From NCBI RefSeq assembly GCF_040802235.1, contig NC_133167.1:9912501-9976500 (forward strand): 64,000 nt of DNA. The letters run 5' to 3'. Shown one piece after another: positions 1 through 13,800 of the stretch. The notes under the pieces are model-generated. The model searched no databases, had not been told where the DNA came from, and was given only the letters and a program-made list of their open reading frames with translations. Positions within the stretch are counted from its first letter, which is position 1. Each line of letters starts with the position of its first letter. Origin of the DNA: Manis javanica (lineage: Eukaryota > Chordata > Mammalia > Pholidota > Manidae). The position numbers and the translations under genes were made by a program.

Positions 1-165
1 GAAAATATTCTCAAAAGTCATATCTGACAAAGGACTGTTATCCAAAATACACAAAGACCTCTTAAAACTCAGTAAGAAGGAAACAAATGCTCAATATAAA
101 AAACAGGCAAAAGACTTGAACAGACACCTCATCAGAGAAGATACACAGAAGACAAACATGTAAAA
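1..165 (+). mobile_element. L1 ORF2 fragment
   Basis: The text resembles the late reverse-transcriptase part of L1 ORF2 (tatccaaaatacacaaagac, aaagacttgaacagacacctc, agaagatacacagaagac). It is decayed, with stops, and truncated by the window edge. It lies in a SPHKAP intron. Confidence 0.7.
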
Positions 166-289
166 ATATGTACACTAGGAACCAAGACTTCCACAAAGAG
201 TAAATATGTAGGATATGTATTTAAAAGATAATTACTTAAAACAAAAAGCAATGTTTTATGGCATATATATAGGCAAAATCTGTGTCAGT

Positions 290-1268
290 TATGGCACAAA
301 GTTCGGAAAGGAGAAATGGAAGTATACTTCTGTAAGCGTCATCTATTCTATGTGAATTTATACAACATAATGTAAAGGTACACAGTGATAAATTGGAGAT
401 GCATATTGTAAATCCTGGAATAGCTACTAAAAAGATAACACAAAGAGCTATGCTAATATGCCAATAGGGAGATAAAATGGAGTGCTAAAATTTGTTCAAT
501 TAATCCAGAAAAATGTAGGAAAATAGGGGAAAAGAAGCAAAGAACAAATGAGACTAACAGAAAATAATTATCGGAAAGATATATTTAAATCCATCCTTTT
601 GATAATTACTTTGGTGGTCTAAACACCCCCAAATAAAAGACAGAGATTGTCAGACTGAGTAAAAAGGCAAAATCATATCATAAACTGTCTATAAGAGATG
701 TACTTCAAATATAAGACACAGATTAAAAGTGTAAGGATGGGAAAAGAAATGTCATAAAAACATGGAGTAGCCATATTTATATCAGACTGAGCAGTCTTCA
801 GGACAAGGAATTTTTTGAAGGATAAATGAGGATATTATATAGTGATAGAGGGGCAATTCATCAAGCAAACATAGTAATTGTAAACATATAATCACTTAAA
901 TAACAGAACTTCAATCTATATGAAACAAAATCTTATAGAACTAGAAAACAAAATAGACAAGCCCATAGGTTGAAATTTCACACTCTTTTATCAGTAACTG
1001 ATAGACTAGCAGACAGAAATTCAATAAGGATAAATGAGACTGGACATTCTCAATCAAGTTGACCTAATTAACATTTATTAAACAATCCATCAACAGTAGC
1101 AGAATATACAGTTTTTTTCAAGTGCACTTGAAACATTCACCAAGATGGACCATTAGGCCATAGAATAAGGCTTAATAAATTGCAGAAGAACGGAAATCCC
1201 GTAGAATATATTCTCTGATCACAAGGGAATTAAACTAAAAATCAATAACAAAGTCTCCCAAAACACTT
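290..1268 (+). mobile_element. Old L1 (L1M/HAL1-like) fragment, 5' part of ORF2
   Basis: Recognisable L1 endonuclease-region text includes agacagagattgtcagac near 645, a caattcatcaagcaaacata-type stretch near 855, and aagtgcacttgaaacattcaccaagat near 1120, ending with actaaaaatcaataacaaa. Many stops mark it as dead. Its order relative to the fragment at 1-165 shows they are separate or rearranged insertions. Confidence 0.75.
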
Positions 1269-1271
1269 AGA

Positions 1272-1437
1272 CATTAAAAACACTCTTCAGAGTGACCTGG
1301 GATGGTTATTTAAAATGAGGGTTTCTTGGCCTCCCTACTGAATCATAATCTCAGGGAGGATGCTCTGGGTATCATTATAAACACCATTTTGCCCCCCAGT
1401 AGTTTTTTTGTATGCAGGCCAGGGTGCTTCATGTTTT
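1272..1437. mobile_element. hAT-Charlie-type MER fossil (MER5-like)
   Basis: The text shows the diagnostic order of this repeat class: gtgacctgggatg, ttatttaaaatg, ctactgaatcataatctcag, then gcaggccagggtgctt. It is a diverged remnant about 165 bp long. The subfamily is uncertain. Confidence 0.5.
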
Positions 1438-1689
1438 TGAAATGCATGGAGGGAGTCAGTAGAAAGTGATCAAGTGAAGAAACGGGAAAACCAATGGCGA
1501 GTAACCCTGAAGAGGCAAAATGGGTCCTAGAGTCCCAGCAGAAGGGTTATTCTGAAATAAAGGCCGCACATGTGTCCAAGGACATCCTGCTCACAATGGC
1601 AGAGACTCGTGCTCATCTGAGCAGCCAGGGAGGTCTCGTGAAAAGTTCTCGTGCTTCCACTCTTGGTAATAATATCTTGCCATCTATAG

Positions 1690-1878
1690 TGACAGCCTTG
1701 ATGCTGGAGATGATGTCCCAGAGGCTGAAGTCTCAACAGAAGGCAGAGCCCCCGATGAGCTGCCCACCCCCGCTGGCAGCAGTGGGGAGAGCACGGACAG
1801 CTGGTCCCAGCTCGCCAACGAGGAGGACAATCCAGACGACACAAGTAGCTTTCTGCAGCTCAGTGAGCGATCCATGAG
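1690..1878 (+). CDS. SPHKAP: SPHKAP coding exon, fifth from last
   Basis: The acceptor is ...ctatag before 1690 and the donor is gtacct at 1879. The first base completes a split Ser codon and the last two bases (AG) start another. It encodes DSLDAGDDVPEAEV through SERSM, an acidic Ser/Asp-rich, probably disordered stretch. I set the start by an in-frame stop at 1670-1672 and by agreement with the remembered human residues HSDSLD. Confidence 0.9.
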
Positions 1879-4800
1879 GTACCTGCTCTTCACTTGACTT
1901 CCCAGGGAAACAGGTCTTAACACAGATTGTAAAAATGTATTTTAAATGATTCTCCACCAAGGGTCCCCAATAGAGCAAAAAGGAAAGCTCCACTTAGGTC
2001 AAGGTGTCTGCCTGTCGTGATTTGTGCTAAGAGGTATCTTAATGTCCCCTATGGCTTCAATTACTCTGGCCAAGGTTCAGAGTCAGCTATGTTCCTTTCT
2101 CTGCAAAACCCAGCTAGGGTATTCAATGACGACAGCTGAGAATTTCCTAATAAGAGCTGCTATTACACCTTGTGTGTTTGATAACTTCTTTCTGGTTCAT
2201 TTGTATTTCAGATGCAACCCAGGCTGGGTTTACATGAGGCAAGTGGTTCCACACTGTGTTGTGTTGTTTGGCCTGACTGGTCCTCCCCTGTCTCCCGGCT
2301 GCTCTCTGTACTGGTGCTCTAGGAAAGCTAGAGCGGAACCAGTGAAAGACAAGATTTGGAAGGGCCAAATCAATCAGGAGACATAAACTAAAAACTATCC
2401 ATCTTTGAGGTGGAAACGAGAAGAATCCCCATGTTTCTGCCCCAAGTCTCATTTGCTACAGGGCCAATAAGTCCAGAGACTTTCCAGAAAAGCCAATTGG
2501 AAAATGGGATTCAGATGCCTTTAGGTGTAAAGGCTCCTTGAAAGTTGTATTTCCAACAGTTCAGTCTGTTTAGGCTTATGTACATTTCACAATGTTAAAT
2601 AATTTTCCTAAAATTCCAAAGACTGGTGGGAAGTATTACAATATGGAGATAGAAAGCAAAGGGAATTTGAATCCTTGCATGCAGAAGTTTACAGGGTTAA
2701 TGAACTCCAGTGCAATGTATGAGTCACCAGATTTCAATCAGCGAATACATTTAGTGAATTGCATGAAACGCAAAACAGGAATTTAAAATTGAGGGAATCT
2801 AATTTGTTACTCATATTACTCTTGAGGGAAGACTGTCCCATTATATGGTACCCCAGCACTCCCCTTTGGGAAAAACATTCTTGGAAGAGACATCATTGAA
2901 AATTAGAGAATGTGTGAGAAAACCCAGTGGCTTTGGTGAAATTGGACGCATTCCATTTTGCAAGTACAGACAGAGCCTAAAACCTGGCTCAACTCCACTC
3001 TGCTTCAGCAAATAAGTTCCAGGTTAGTAACTAGACCATATGTTGATTGTGAAATCTATTAAAATGATGCCATACATGATGCCCCCTCCACGATACATAA
3101 GGTATCAGGTATTGCTCCTTCTCAAAGATTTCAAGAGGAAGGAACTAGAAAACGTTCGCATTGCCCAAATTGGTTCTTGTAAATTCTGTAATCCTATAGG
3201 AAAACATGAGCCAGGTACATACTGCATCGAAGGCCCCTCAGAAACCCTCCCACCAACCTGAAAGGCAAAGACAGAAAGTGCAGCTGCCGGTTTCCTTCAA
3301 AAGCCAAGAGACAGGCAGATAAGTGTTCTGGTATCTCCACCAGCAGGCTCAGAAATGTCTTAGTCCCAGGGGGCGCATCCAAGGAGTCCTTGCTGACAGA
3401 TAAACATCCTCACTCCCACAAGGAGGAGGAATAAAGGACTGTGCTGACTGTTACCCACAAGGTGTTACCTACCGGGTGTGACCCCACTGCAGAAATGAGA
3501 AAATACTGACGATGATGATTGGCCTGAGACAGAAATGTCTTCTGTTGTGTTTTCCCCTGATTGGATCTTAAATAAGTATCAGTTTAGGAATCCTAGACAC
3601 GGCGCAATATTCTTTTGGGAACCCGAAGAAGGACCTCTCGGAACAATGGCGTGTCAGTGTCGGCAGTGCGGCCAAGTGGCGGAGACTGGCATTAATGTGT
3701 AAACTTTTGCTTTGTCAGCAATGGCAACAGTAGTGCCACTAGCAGTCTTGGCATTATGGACCTGGACATTTATCAGGAAAGCATGCCATCTTCTCCCATG
3801 ATTAAGTAAGTAGCCACTGAGATGCAGTGCTTGTGAGACCACTACTCCAATTCCATCTGGCAATCCATTTTGATCATTCAGGTTGGACCCACCCTCCGAT
3901 TTCATCATGTCTGTACGGCCGTGGTTCCCAGGCACATGTGCTTCTGTGTCACTGGAGCAAGAGCTCAGGCCCAGATTAGCCCCACTCTACCACCACCTGC
4001 TTTCTGGATTTCAAATATGCCCCCTATAGAATCATTTTGGATAAAGTTTATTCATATAATCAGAAATTCTCATCATTTTACTTAGGCGGACACAGAGATG
4101 CAAAAATCTCTTAAGTTGTACCATGCCAGCCAACAAAGACTATTGCTTAATAGAATATACTACTGTGAATGGCTTTTACTTTACTTGTAGACACCTGGGC
4201 TTATCACTACTAAAAGTGCCTAATACCAAGCGGTGCTGTGATGGACATACATCACTGCAAGGCCCTGACTCAGGTCCCCACAAATCAGGATCTTCTAACA
4301 GACCAAGGGGAAAAGAGCATGTATAGAAGTACAGTATGTAGAACATAAAATGTGCAGAAAGGGAGGGTGACATGAAATCAGTACTACGTCTGGAATTTGT
4401 GATTCTTCTAGGAAATCAAATGAATAGAAATCTATTTTTGACCATTGTGACTTAGCTGATTATTTGGAGATTTCTGAAATTTCAGAATTGTGAAAATGAA
4501 GTATACAGCTAAAGCTGCCCCCTGACCCATTTCCTCAATTACTGTCATAGCTAAAGCATTTTTGCTTCACTATGCAGTCAGGTATCCTGCCTGCAGAAGG
4601 AGTCCTCAGTGACTGGAGGTTGCAATGCAATGCATCTTTTGTTGTTCTACATGACCATTTCCATATGCACTATCTGGATTTTGTTTTGTTTTTTAAAAGG
4701 AAAAAACAAAATAAAACAAACAAAACTACTTTAGGGTAAATGTATTTTCCTCCTTCAGGAAGCATTTGTTTAGCTACTTTTCCCCTCTTTCTCCCTGGCA

Positions 4801-7800
4801 TGAACCTAGGAACCCCAGAGACTATTTGTATTCACAGAAGAACAAAACCACCACCACCCCTATCAGCGTCCTGCAGCTCCTTAATAACAGCAATTGTACC
4901 CCGTATGTCATTTCACTTCCTTCACTCACACAAAGATCTGCAGAAACTCTAGACCCTTGGGAAACTGGCCATGCCTCTGCAGAAAGTGTTTGAAAGAAAA
5001 GCTGTGCTCTCTCCCAACATCGGGAATGCAATGGGATCGATCAGTCAGATCTTAGCAGTAACAGAGAATATAATGGAGAATCTGCCCTCATAGAAAGATC
5101 CATTTTCAATACCATCTGTACTCTGATTTCTAGACAGGACAAAAACATTGGACAACAACATAGGACAACCACAAGCACAGGCTTCCCAAGATGGTCACTT
5201 CCTTTCAGCTGTTGGGCCCACATGTTTTAGATTCATTTTCTGAGTCTGGTCACTATATACAAGTCTCCCTGATAAGTACTCACTATATGAAAACATCCCA
5301 AATAATACATATGATCATATCTAATGAAATACTCACTTCAGTTACGAGTTTGTAATTCCAAACCATCTCTAGCCTGCTATATCCTCCCAATAAAAAGAAA
5401 AAACTTTTTTCAGCTAATTGAGATGCATTATTGTGCAGTTCAAGTTCTGCAGTTCATTGATTGACTTTTCCCTTATTTCAGATCAGAGACAAATGCATTA
5501 TAAAAATATTTTCCTAGACTAAAATGCAAGTTTACATTGCTATCAATATATAGAAAAAAAATCCATGTATTAAGATAGAAACATACGGTCCTTTAAATGA
5601 CAAGTTAAATACAGAAGGATAAGTCCTCAAATCAGACCTACAAAATCTCTCCTTGACTGTTCAAACCTGTGACAATTCATGGAAGGGGGGTTGAAGAGAA
5701 TTCAGGACACATTTCTCAGAATCTCCCATACCAATTATCCCAACTAAAATCAAACAGCTTGTCCAGACTTTCTTTTAGGGGCAGGGGATATTTATTGTAC
5801 ACCCAACAATCCAACACTATAGCCACAATATTTCCCGAGGGTTAACTTCACTCAATGAGAACGATAAATCTAGAATGAACTTCCGAAGCTTTTAGATCAG
5901 TAAGACCCATCGCCTCATCTTCCATTTGCAGCTTACTCTTCTAAACATTACCAACCATATACTGTTGTTTTCTCCCAAAGTGAATTAGTAGAAGAAAAGG
6001 AGATACTTAAAGGACAGTCAGAAAATATAGAGGGTAAGCCACATTCCCATAATTTTGACACAATTTGCCTGCACTCTCCCTGTGGAACTCGGCTAAGCGT
6101 GGGTCCTGTCTGTGTACAGAACGTGCCCCTGGAGTGCCAGCGGGAGCAGCCAGCTGCCAGGGGAGCCTGCTGGTGATCAACTTCGACCTGGAGCCTGAGT
6201 GTCCCGACACGGAGCTCCGAGCCACTTTGCAGTGGATAGCAGCCTCTGAACTCGGCATCCCCGCCATCTACTTCAAGAAATCTCAGGAAAGCAGAATCGA
6301 AAAGGTATCGTGTCCCATGTGTGGCAGTCAATAAAGCTTTGTGTTTTTATCACTCCTGTAGGCTTGGGAGGTGCCTGGTTAGTCCTTCTGAATTCGAGTT
6401 ATTTGTCTGGACTGAACTGTGACTAAAACTTTGAAACCTCCCACCTGCATTAAAACAGTCATGATAACTGTTTCTTTGACCCTCTGTCTGTCTCAAGTAG
6501 TTGGTGGTGATGAGAAAGAAAATTGAGGAAATGGGAACTTTTTCAACGAGTCTGGATTTTTTTTTAAGTTTCCTTGCTCTGAAACCAACCTCTTTGTAAC
6601 ACTTACTTAATAAAAGGTATATACTAGAAACCAAAGGGAGGCCACACTGATATTCAAAACAGACTGTAGTGTGGTGACAAAGAGAAGGCATTTTTCATTC
6701 CCTGCTGAACAGGTTTGCATTCGATGAACTTACTATCATGCTCCACCTACCAGAAATAGAAAGCTAGGCAACAGATCCTTAGACAACCTCTAAATTAATA
6801 GCAGCTATCACTCTAGTTCCCTGTCTCTAAGTCCTACCACTAACTGTTCTGGAATCTCAATTATTAAGATTAAAACATGAATCCATCTGCCAATGTCTTC
6901 AAGCTCAATTTTCCATAATTTAATAAGACGCTTCTTTTAAAATTTTTCAAATTAATAAGAATTAGACTTTATAAGTCTTTTATTGCTCTATAACAAACCA
7001 CCACACATTTGCTAGCTTAAAACACCACCACCCAGCTTTTGCCAGAGTTTGGGTGAATTCTGCTGTGTTCTCTGCTCAGGGACTTACAAGGCAGAAATCA
7101 AGATATCAGCCTGGCTGGGCCCTTATCTAAAAACTGTGGGGAAGGAAAGCTTCCAAGTTCGTTCAGGTGGTTGTCCTAACTCAGTTCCTTGTGGTTGTAG
7201 GACTGAGGTCCTTGTTTCCTTGCTGGCTGTCAGCCAAGGACCACTCTCAGCTTCTAGGAGCTGCCCACCCTCCTTGTCTGTGGCCCTCTCCGTGTTCTCA
7301 TGATGTCAACTTCACTTATTTTTCTGTACCAGCCAGAGAAAATTCTGTTTTCAAAGGGTTCATGTGGGATAATTTCCTCTTTGATTAACCCAATATTAAC
7401 TGAAGAATCCCTTTTGCCATGTAAGAAAACATAATAAGGGCATATTCCCTTATCCCATTCTGTTCATGTTACAAGGATCAGGACAGAAAATCTTGGAAGC
7501 CACTTTAGGATCCTGCCCATCACTGTCACCATGCATTTTTTTAGCATCTTATTATCACAAAGTACCTTTACCTATTCATTATACTTGTTTTTCAACAACC
7601 CTATAAGAAGGGTAGAATGGATATTATTTTCCCTTTTTAACTAATATGCAAATCAGGACTCAGATAGCTTGGTCTGTGTGCGAGTCCTCAGAGAGCAATG
7701 GCTGGGTCCAGTCCTGGAACCCAGATATTCTCCACAAATACCTCTTACGTGTGTCTGTCTCAAATGAAATTGCCTTGGAGTTACCATTTGGATTTTTTTA

Positions 7801-10800
7801 AATGTGTAATTGCATCTTAATTCTCACTGAGAAAGTCTCGCAACCTGAAATGAAAGATCCTTTACCATCTTGCCCATTCACATCATAATTAGAACTGCTT
7901 CCCCAAATCTGCATTACTAGCCAATGAGATTGGCTACTGGAAAAATTGAAAAGGAGACCTAATTCATTTTCCACACCCTCTCCAACATCAACTTTCCTCT
8001 CCAACCAGTAATCTGTATTTATTTGTGCCTAGGACTACCTACCATTCTAAGCCATCTGAATCTAGATACTATCCTATACTTGTGATACCTTTGATGGCAA
8101 GGGGATGAGTGGTTAATTTAATTCTTTGATAAGTTCTCCTTCCATCTTAACACCCAGCCTGCCCAGTGCAGAGTGGAGTTAAAGAGCACTCCATGTTTGA
8201 ACCCTCCTTCTGGCCATACACAGTCCCAGAGACAGCCCTGCTGTAGGTCGGACACCAAGAACATTCACAGGCAAATGCAGATTCCTGGGCAACATGAAAG
8301 ACAGATTGGTTTCCAACTTTACCTCTGCAGCATTGCACAGCACATTTCCAGATGATCTCTTAATGGAGTACGTGTTTACACAACCCACCGTTTTGAAGAA
8401 ACAATGTAATACCCTATATGAATATATGTCTCATAAATCCCCGTTGGGTGAAAGGACAAGAGTGTGTCACTAACATCTTGATTATGTAAATGATGCCCTG
8501 ACTTGATATTTGCTTATCCCTGCTGATTTTCATTTCTCAGAGAGAATGGCTGTCTTTGCTGATAGTTACTTTTCTGAGAAAACAAACATTCTGCTAGTGT
8601 TATCCAGGGAAACATTAAACGATGTTTGCCATTCAATTTAGCATCCGCTCAAGGAGTTTATTTCTAAGTAATATAAGTTTAGGGACCTAATCTTCTAATT
8701 CTTTTTTTCATTGTCAGTGAGGGTTCTCTGCACACAGTGGCTTCTCCATAAATGGGCAGTTTGTTGGGTGAGACAGACCTGGTTAAATAAAGCAAACACT
8801 TCAGCAAAATTTTAACATCCTTTCTTTTATCGATAGTGCAATGGGAGGCCTCATTCTGATTGTTTTCTAATTAGCTGGATAGTTAAGTGGCCATTCTCAA
8901 GTGCTGTGGAAGAGACTGTGGCCTCCCACAAACGCTGTGTCACACATGAGGGGCAGGGTCTCATTAGCTCCTCATCAGCTTGGAGAAGGTTAAAGATGTG
9001 TCTCTATTAAGTGCAGAAATGTCATTTCCCCACCATCACTCAAGTATTAAACACCATTCACAGATGTATACCCTGAGTCCCTGTTTGTGTGAATTTTGAA
9101 TTTTGGGGGTAAATTAATTTATCTAAATTAATATGTCTCCCTTTATGGTGTTTCCAATTCACAAACCCTCCTGCCTTGTGGAAATGCAGGCATGAGCTGA
9201 AAGGGAGTAGGATGTGATGAATACTGACGCAGCTCACCTCTCCCCCTCTGACCTTAGGGTTAGGTGGAGGGCACTTACAGCCAGCTTACAACGGATTCCA
9301 GTCCTACTTCAACTCAAAAGGCAAATTCCAACATCCTGGGTGTCCAAATGTACTGTCCCTCCTCTTTGATAAAGGACACTTCCATTTTCAAGCATTCTCT
9401 TCCACAGGGCATTTTCTCTTCATTAAAATGCTGTGTCCACATGACAGCTGTACACTTGGAACATGCATGCAATGTATATCAAGCATGTACAAATGCCAGG
9501 CACTGTTCTAGGCTCTGGAGAAACAGGGAACAAAAGAGAGAAAATGTCTTGCCCTCTTGGAGTTCACATTCTAGTCCAGGAAGGATGCAAGGTAGGGAGA
9601 ATATGAACCAAGAGGGGATCAAGTTGTAAAGAACGACTTTGAAATATGATGGGACCTTGTTCTGGTCAAGGGAGATGAAAAGCATACAGAAAACAGTACT
9701 TCTTATACCTTGACTGTGAGCAAAATGCACATAATCAGCTGGGACACTTATTTATGATTCCCATTCCTGGGTCCTCTCTTGGCCCTGACCACTTTCTAGG
9801 TGTGGGGGCCCAGAAACATACATTTTTAACAATTTCTCTCAGGTGAAGTGCTCTGATGAGCGCTAAAGCTTGAGACCCCCTTCCTTAAGAAATACCCTGA
9901 AGGAGTGGCTGAATTTGAGGTGGTCTTTATGATTGGGGAAAGATTGCTGAGGATCCTAATGCCTGACAATCTGAGACAGTTTGTAAATTTAATTCACAAT
10001 GATCTTGTTTAATCTACCTAATTTAAGGTAAATAAAAAAAAATCATGAAAGCGGTTATTAGTTAAAAAAAATGATGTCGATTGGCTAATTCGCCTGTTTT
10101 CTTGGACCCAAAGCATCCTTACTCTCTGGCTCTTTTTCTTCTGTTTAAAGTCGGTGAGCTTCTGTGAACTAGTGCGGGCTGATGACTGGTACAGTAAATG
10201 GCGTACTTTTCTCATGTGTAAGCCTGCTTTCAGAATTACTTCCTTTTCTTGGAGGCAGTGTGTGGAGCAGAGGAAACATATGCTTACTTCCTACAAAAAA
10301 GGGTCAATAGAGAGGCAGCCTCACCTCTAATTTCCTTTCCATTCTCTATGCAAAGTGGTGGAAAGAGAATGGGAGAGAACATGGTGTTACTGACGGCTAG
10401 CATAACTGTTCCCCAAATACTACATTGAGAGTTTCACTTTTGAAGAAATGCATAAAAAAGGAAAGAAAAATAAGGAAGAATTAGAAACTGCCTTAGCTCA
10501 GACTGACAATGAAAGATCGTGTACGAGTGGCTTAAACAGACATTTATCTCTCACAGTCTGGAAGCTTGTAAATCCAAGATCAAGGCACCAGAAGATTCAG
10601 CTCCTGGTGAGGGGCCTCTTCTTCCCTGGGTCCTCACACGGTCGAGGGCGAGCTTTGGAATCTCTTCCTCTTCTTAAAAGTGTGTGCATGGGAGCCCCGT
10701 GCTCCTGACCTCATCTACTCACCTACTTATCTCCCAAAGCCACCACTTCCTACTAGCATCACATTGGAGGATAGGCTTCTATTTTATGGATTTGGGGGTG

Positions 10801-13800
10801 AGGGAGACACCAACATTCAGTCTGTAATAAATACTAACTAAGTCTCTTCATTTGTAAACATAAGAAGTTGTCTTGGATTGAATCCTTTAGTCATGGTTCT
10901 TAAACTGAGTGTGTCTTAGAATCACCTGGGGAGGTTGCACAGACCCTGATGTTCTGGCTAATGAAATCAGAATCTCCTCTTGAGGTGAAACTCTGGCATT
11001 GGGTTTTTTTAAAGGTCTCTGGTGGTTCCAGGGTGCAACCCAGACTGAGATTCATGGCTTTACAGACTGTAAGTGCAGGAGCAATATAAAGACCAACTCA
11101 CTTGTGCTTAATGAAATGGAATTGTGCCTTGGAGCCTAAAGAAGATAGCTGCTTTCAAAAATCTAAGTGGAATGTTCCAAAAAACCATGCAGTTGGCAGC
11201 AACTCCCTAGATTCTACCATATGATTTTGTAAACAGTTGATCTAACTAGTAAATGCACCTCAGAATATAAAAGTCATCTACCATGTGATACTTTTCTTCA
11301 AATGAGTCTATCAATGATACCCTATCACAGGATATAAAGTCTTCTGGTTTCCTAAGACAAAACATCGGCTCAAGGAAATGCAGACTATGATATATAGGAA
11401 GGGAACCTAATTATTATTGATTGTGAAATGGCAGGAAATGAAACATTTTTATTTTCATTTTTTAATGCATTGGAAAGTAAATCCCAGGTCCCTGACATAC
11501 TAAAGCTGATTATGAGATTACCAAGGCAATAACACAGATAGGCACAGTGAAGGTTACAGGGCCAACTGCTGAATACAATGTGGTTTTTAAGGGCTATAGC
11601 AATGAACTTGGCATGTCCTCTTCTGGCTTCCTCACAATATTAGCTTCATTTTTATCTAGAATTAATTTTAAATAAAGGAAGAAAAGAAAACGTAAGGTCT
11701 TCCCTCTTTCCGGCTCAGCAAATGTTTCACGGTCTAGATGTCTGAGATGAGGTCAGCACAGCCTCAGAGCAGACTGTATTTAGTGAAGTCACATCACTTT
11801 TAAAAGCTGCTTTCTGGGATATCAGCCTGGAGTTAGAAATCATGGGAGATCTGCAAGCGGGTGGCCCTTCCACCAACTACTGGCAGGGTGGTCTCACTGG
11901 TGGGACATGTTCACAACTTTGGGTCAGTCAACAACATCCGTAATCATCACCACAACTGGGAGACGCTCCTTCAGCAAGTCCTAAATAGATGGAAAGAAGC
12001 TAATACTGAACTTCCAAAAAGGTCTGAGTCAGAAAGCCTTCTGGAAAGGGCTCAGCAAATACTAGCATTTGCCCCAGACGCCAATTCTCCCACAGAGCAA
12101 TGACTCAGGGATAAAAGTCAGGAACGAAGTGGTAGCCTAGTGAGCCAGGGTTTACAGAAAGAAAAAAAGAAAGTCGTTAATGCTAATTTTATATTTGTTT
12201 ACTTTATGTTGACCACATCTTTATGAGACGTCTTAAGGTAGAGGAGACACCCTCAAGGGATGAGTCTGGCCTAAGGCCACTGGTGACCTTTGAGAGAAAT
12301 CTTGAAAAGAAGTTGAAGGCTCAACTTGCTGGCTTCTCTCAATGAGACCTCAGAAACCTGAAATTCAAGTCTTCCCCCTTGGGAGCACCTGCTTTTCAGA
12401 CATCTAGGAAGAGCTGGAAAAGTCTGATTAATCAAACCACGCCATAATATCCTGGCCTTTCTTCCCCTTTCTCTGACGCCTTACGCTCTTACCACTTTGT
12501 CCAGAAGAAAACATGCGTTGGATCATTTATCCACACCGAGACAGAAGTAACAGCTCACAAAATTATTTCTATTTCCATAAATTACTAATTGCCACTGGGA
12601 ATGTTCCCCCATCTGAGGGTATTTGCATTTTAAGAAAAATCTTAACCTAAAAGATCAAGTTTTCTAAAATTTCAGGAATCTGACAAACAGAGAGCTAAAC
12701 AGAATTGTGAGGGGTTCCAGACAGCTGACAGTCCCAGAAATTCCATCACGGAGATGAGTGGAGCTGAATGGAGCTAACCTATTGTCAGAGTGAACGGTGA
12801 AGAGAATTCCCGGGTATCCCATCCCCAGGACCTGCGTGCCCACTGGCAATCACAGTGCAGTAAGAGACATGCCCCACAACCAGCTTTTACTGTGCTCCTT
12901 GATTACTGTAGGAGTGATCTGTTTACCTTTGCCTAGATCCACAGCCTCCAACTATTTTTGTGGAGCATTCTATCAATACAAAATTACTGAGTAAACAGCC
13001 CTCAAGGTATGCATGTTTATTTTTAAATTATATATGTGCAAATGCATTACATAAAACTCAAGAATGAATATTTAGGCAAGGTTCATCCTTAATGATTACA
13101 GATGTCACTTCACATTTCAAATAGTCTTCATGGTCCTTTTGAATGTATTTGATTCACATTTGGTCATTCATTCCTTCTGCCATTCAGCAAACTTCTACTG
13201 AGCACCTATTAGGTGCAGGCACAAGGTATTAAAAGATGACTTAGATGTTGTCGTTCCCCAGAGAATACTATCTATAACACAGTTGCCATCAGCCTCCCAT
13301 CTGTCTCTCTTACTACATATTCCCAAAACTCTGAGATAATGTTTATATTTCCATGTATTAAAGTTCAGTATTTCATTTTCCAGTCTAGAAAATTGCTTTA
13401 TTCTGATTAAGCCAACACAAGGCAAGTGAATACAATAAAGTACTGATTTCTGTAACTGTAAATAGTTGGTGCCATCACAGCTGGGAGAAGAAGTATAATT
13501 TAGTAGCAGCTCTCTATAAGACAAGTTCTTAGTAATTGAAATGAATTAACAAATTCAAGCTGGAGAGAGGGAAAAAGACAAATGAAATTAGCATTCCAGT
13601 TTCTGGCTGATCTCCAAAGTCTAAATGAAAATGAAAAAAAGAGCAGAGCAAAAAATTCTAGAAGGAAATACTGAGGAAATAGTAACTAAACCACAGCCCT
13701 CATCTTCATAACAAATAGGTCTTTTTTCCTCATAAAATTATATCAGATTCCCAGCCTTCCCTTTCTCTCAGGGTTCCAAATAAATATCAATGCCATATTC

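Noticed and set aside
1494..1877. 127-codon + strand open frame starting MASNPEEAKW
   Set aside because: It overlaps the true SPHKAP exon in a different frame. A possible cryptic exon ending at a gtaata donor at 1665 would leave only about 25 bp before the next acceptor, too short for an intron.
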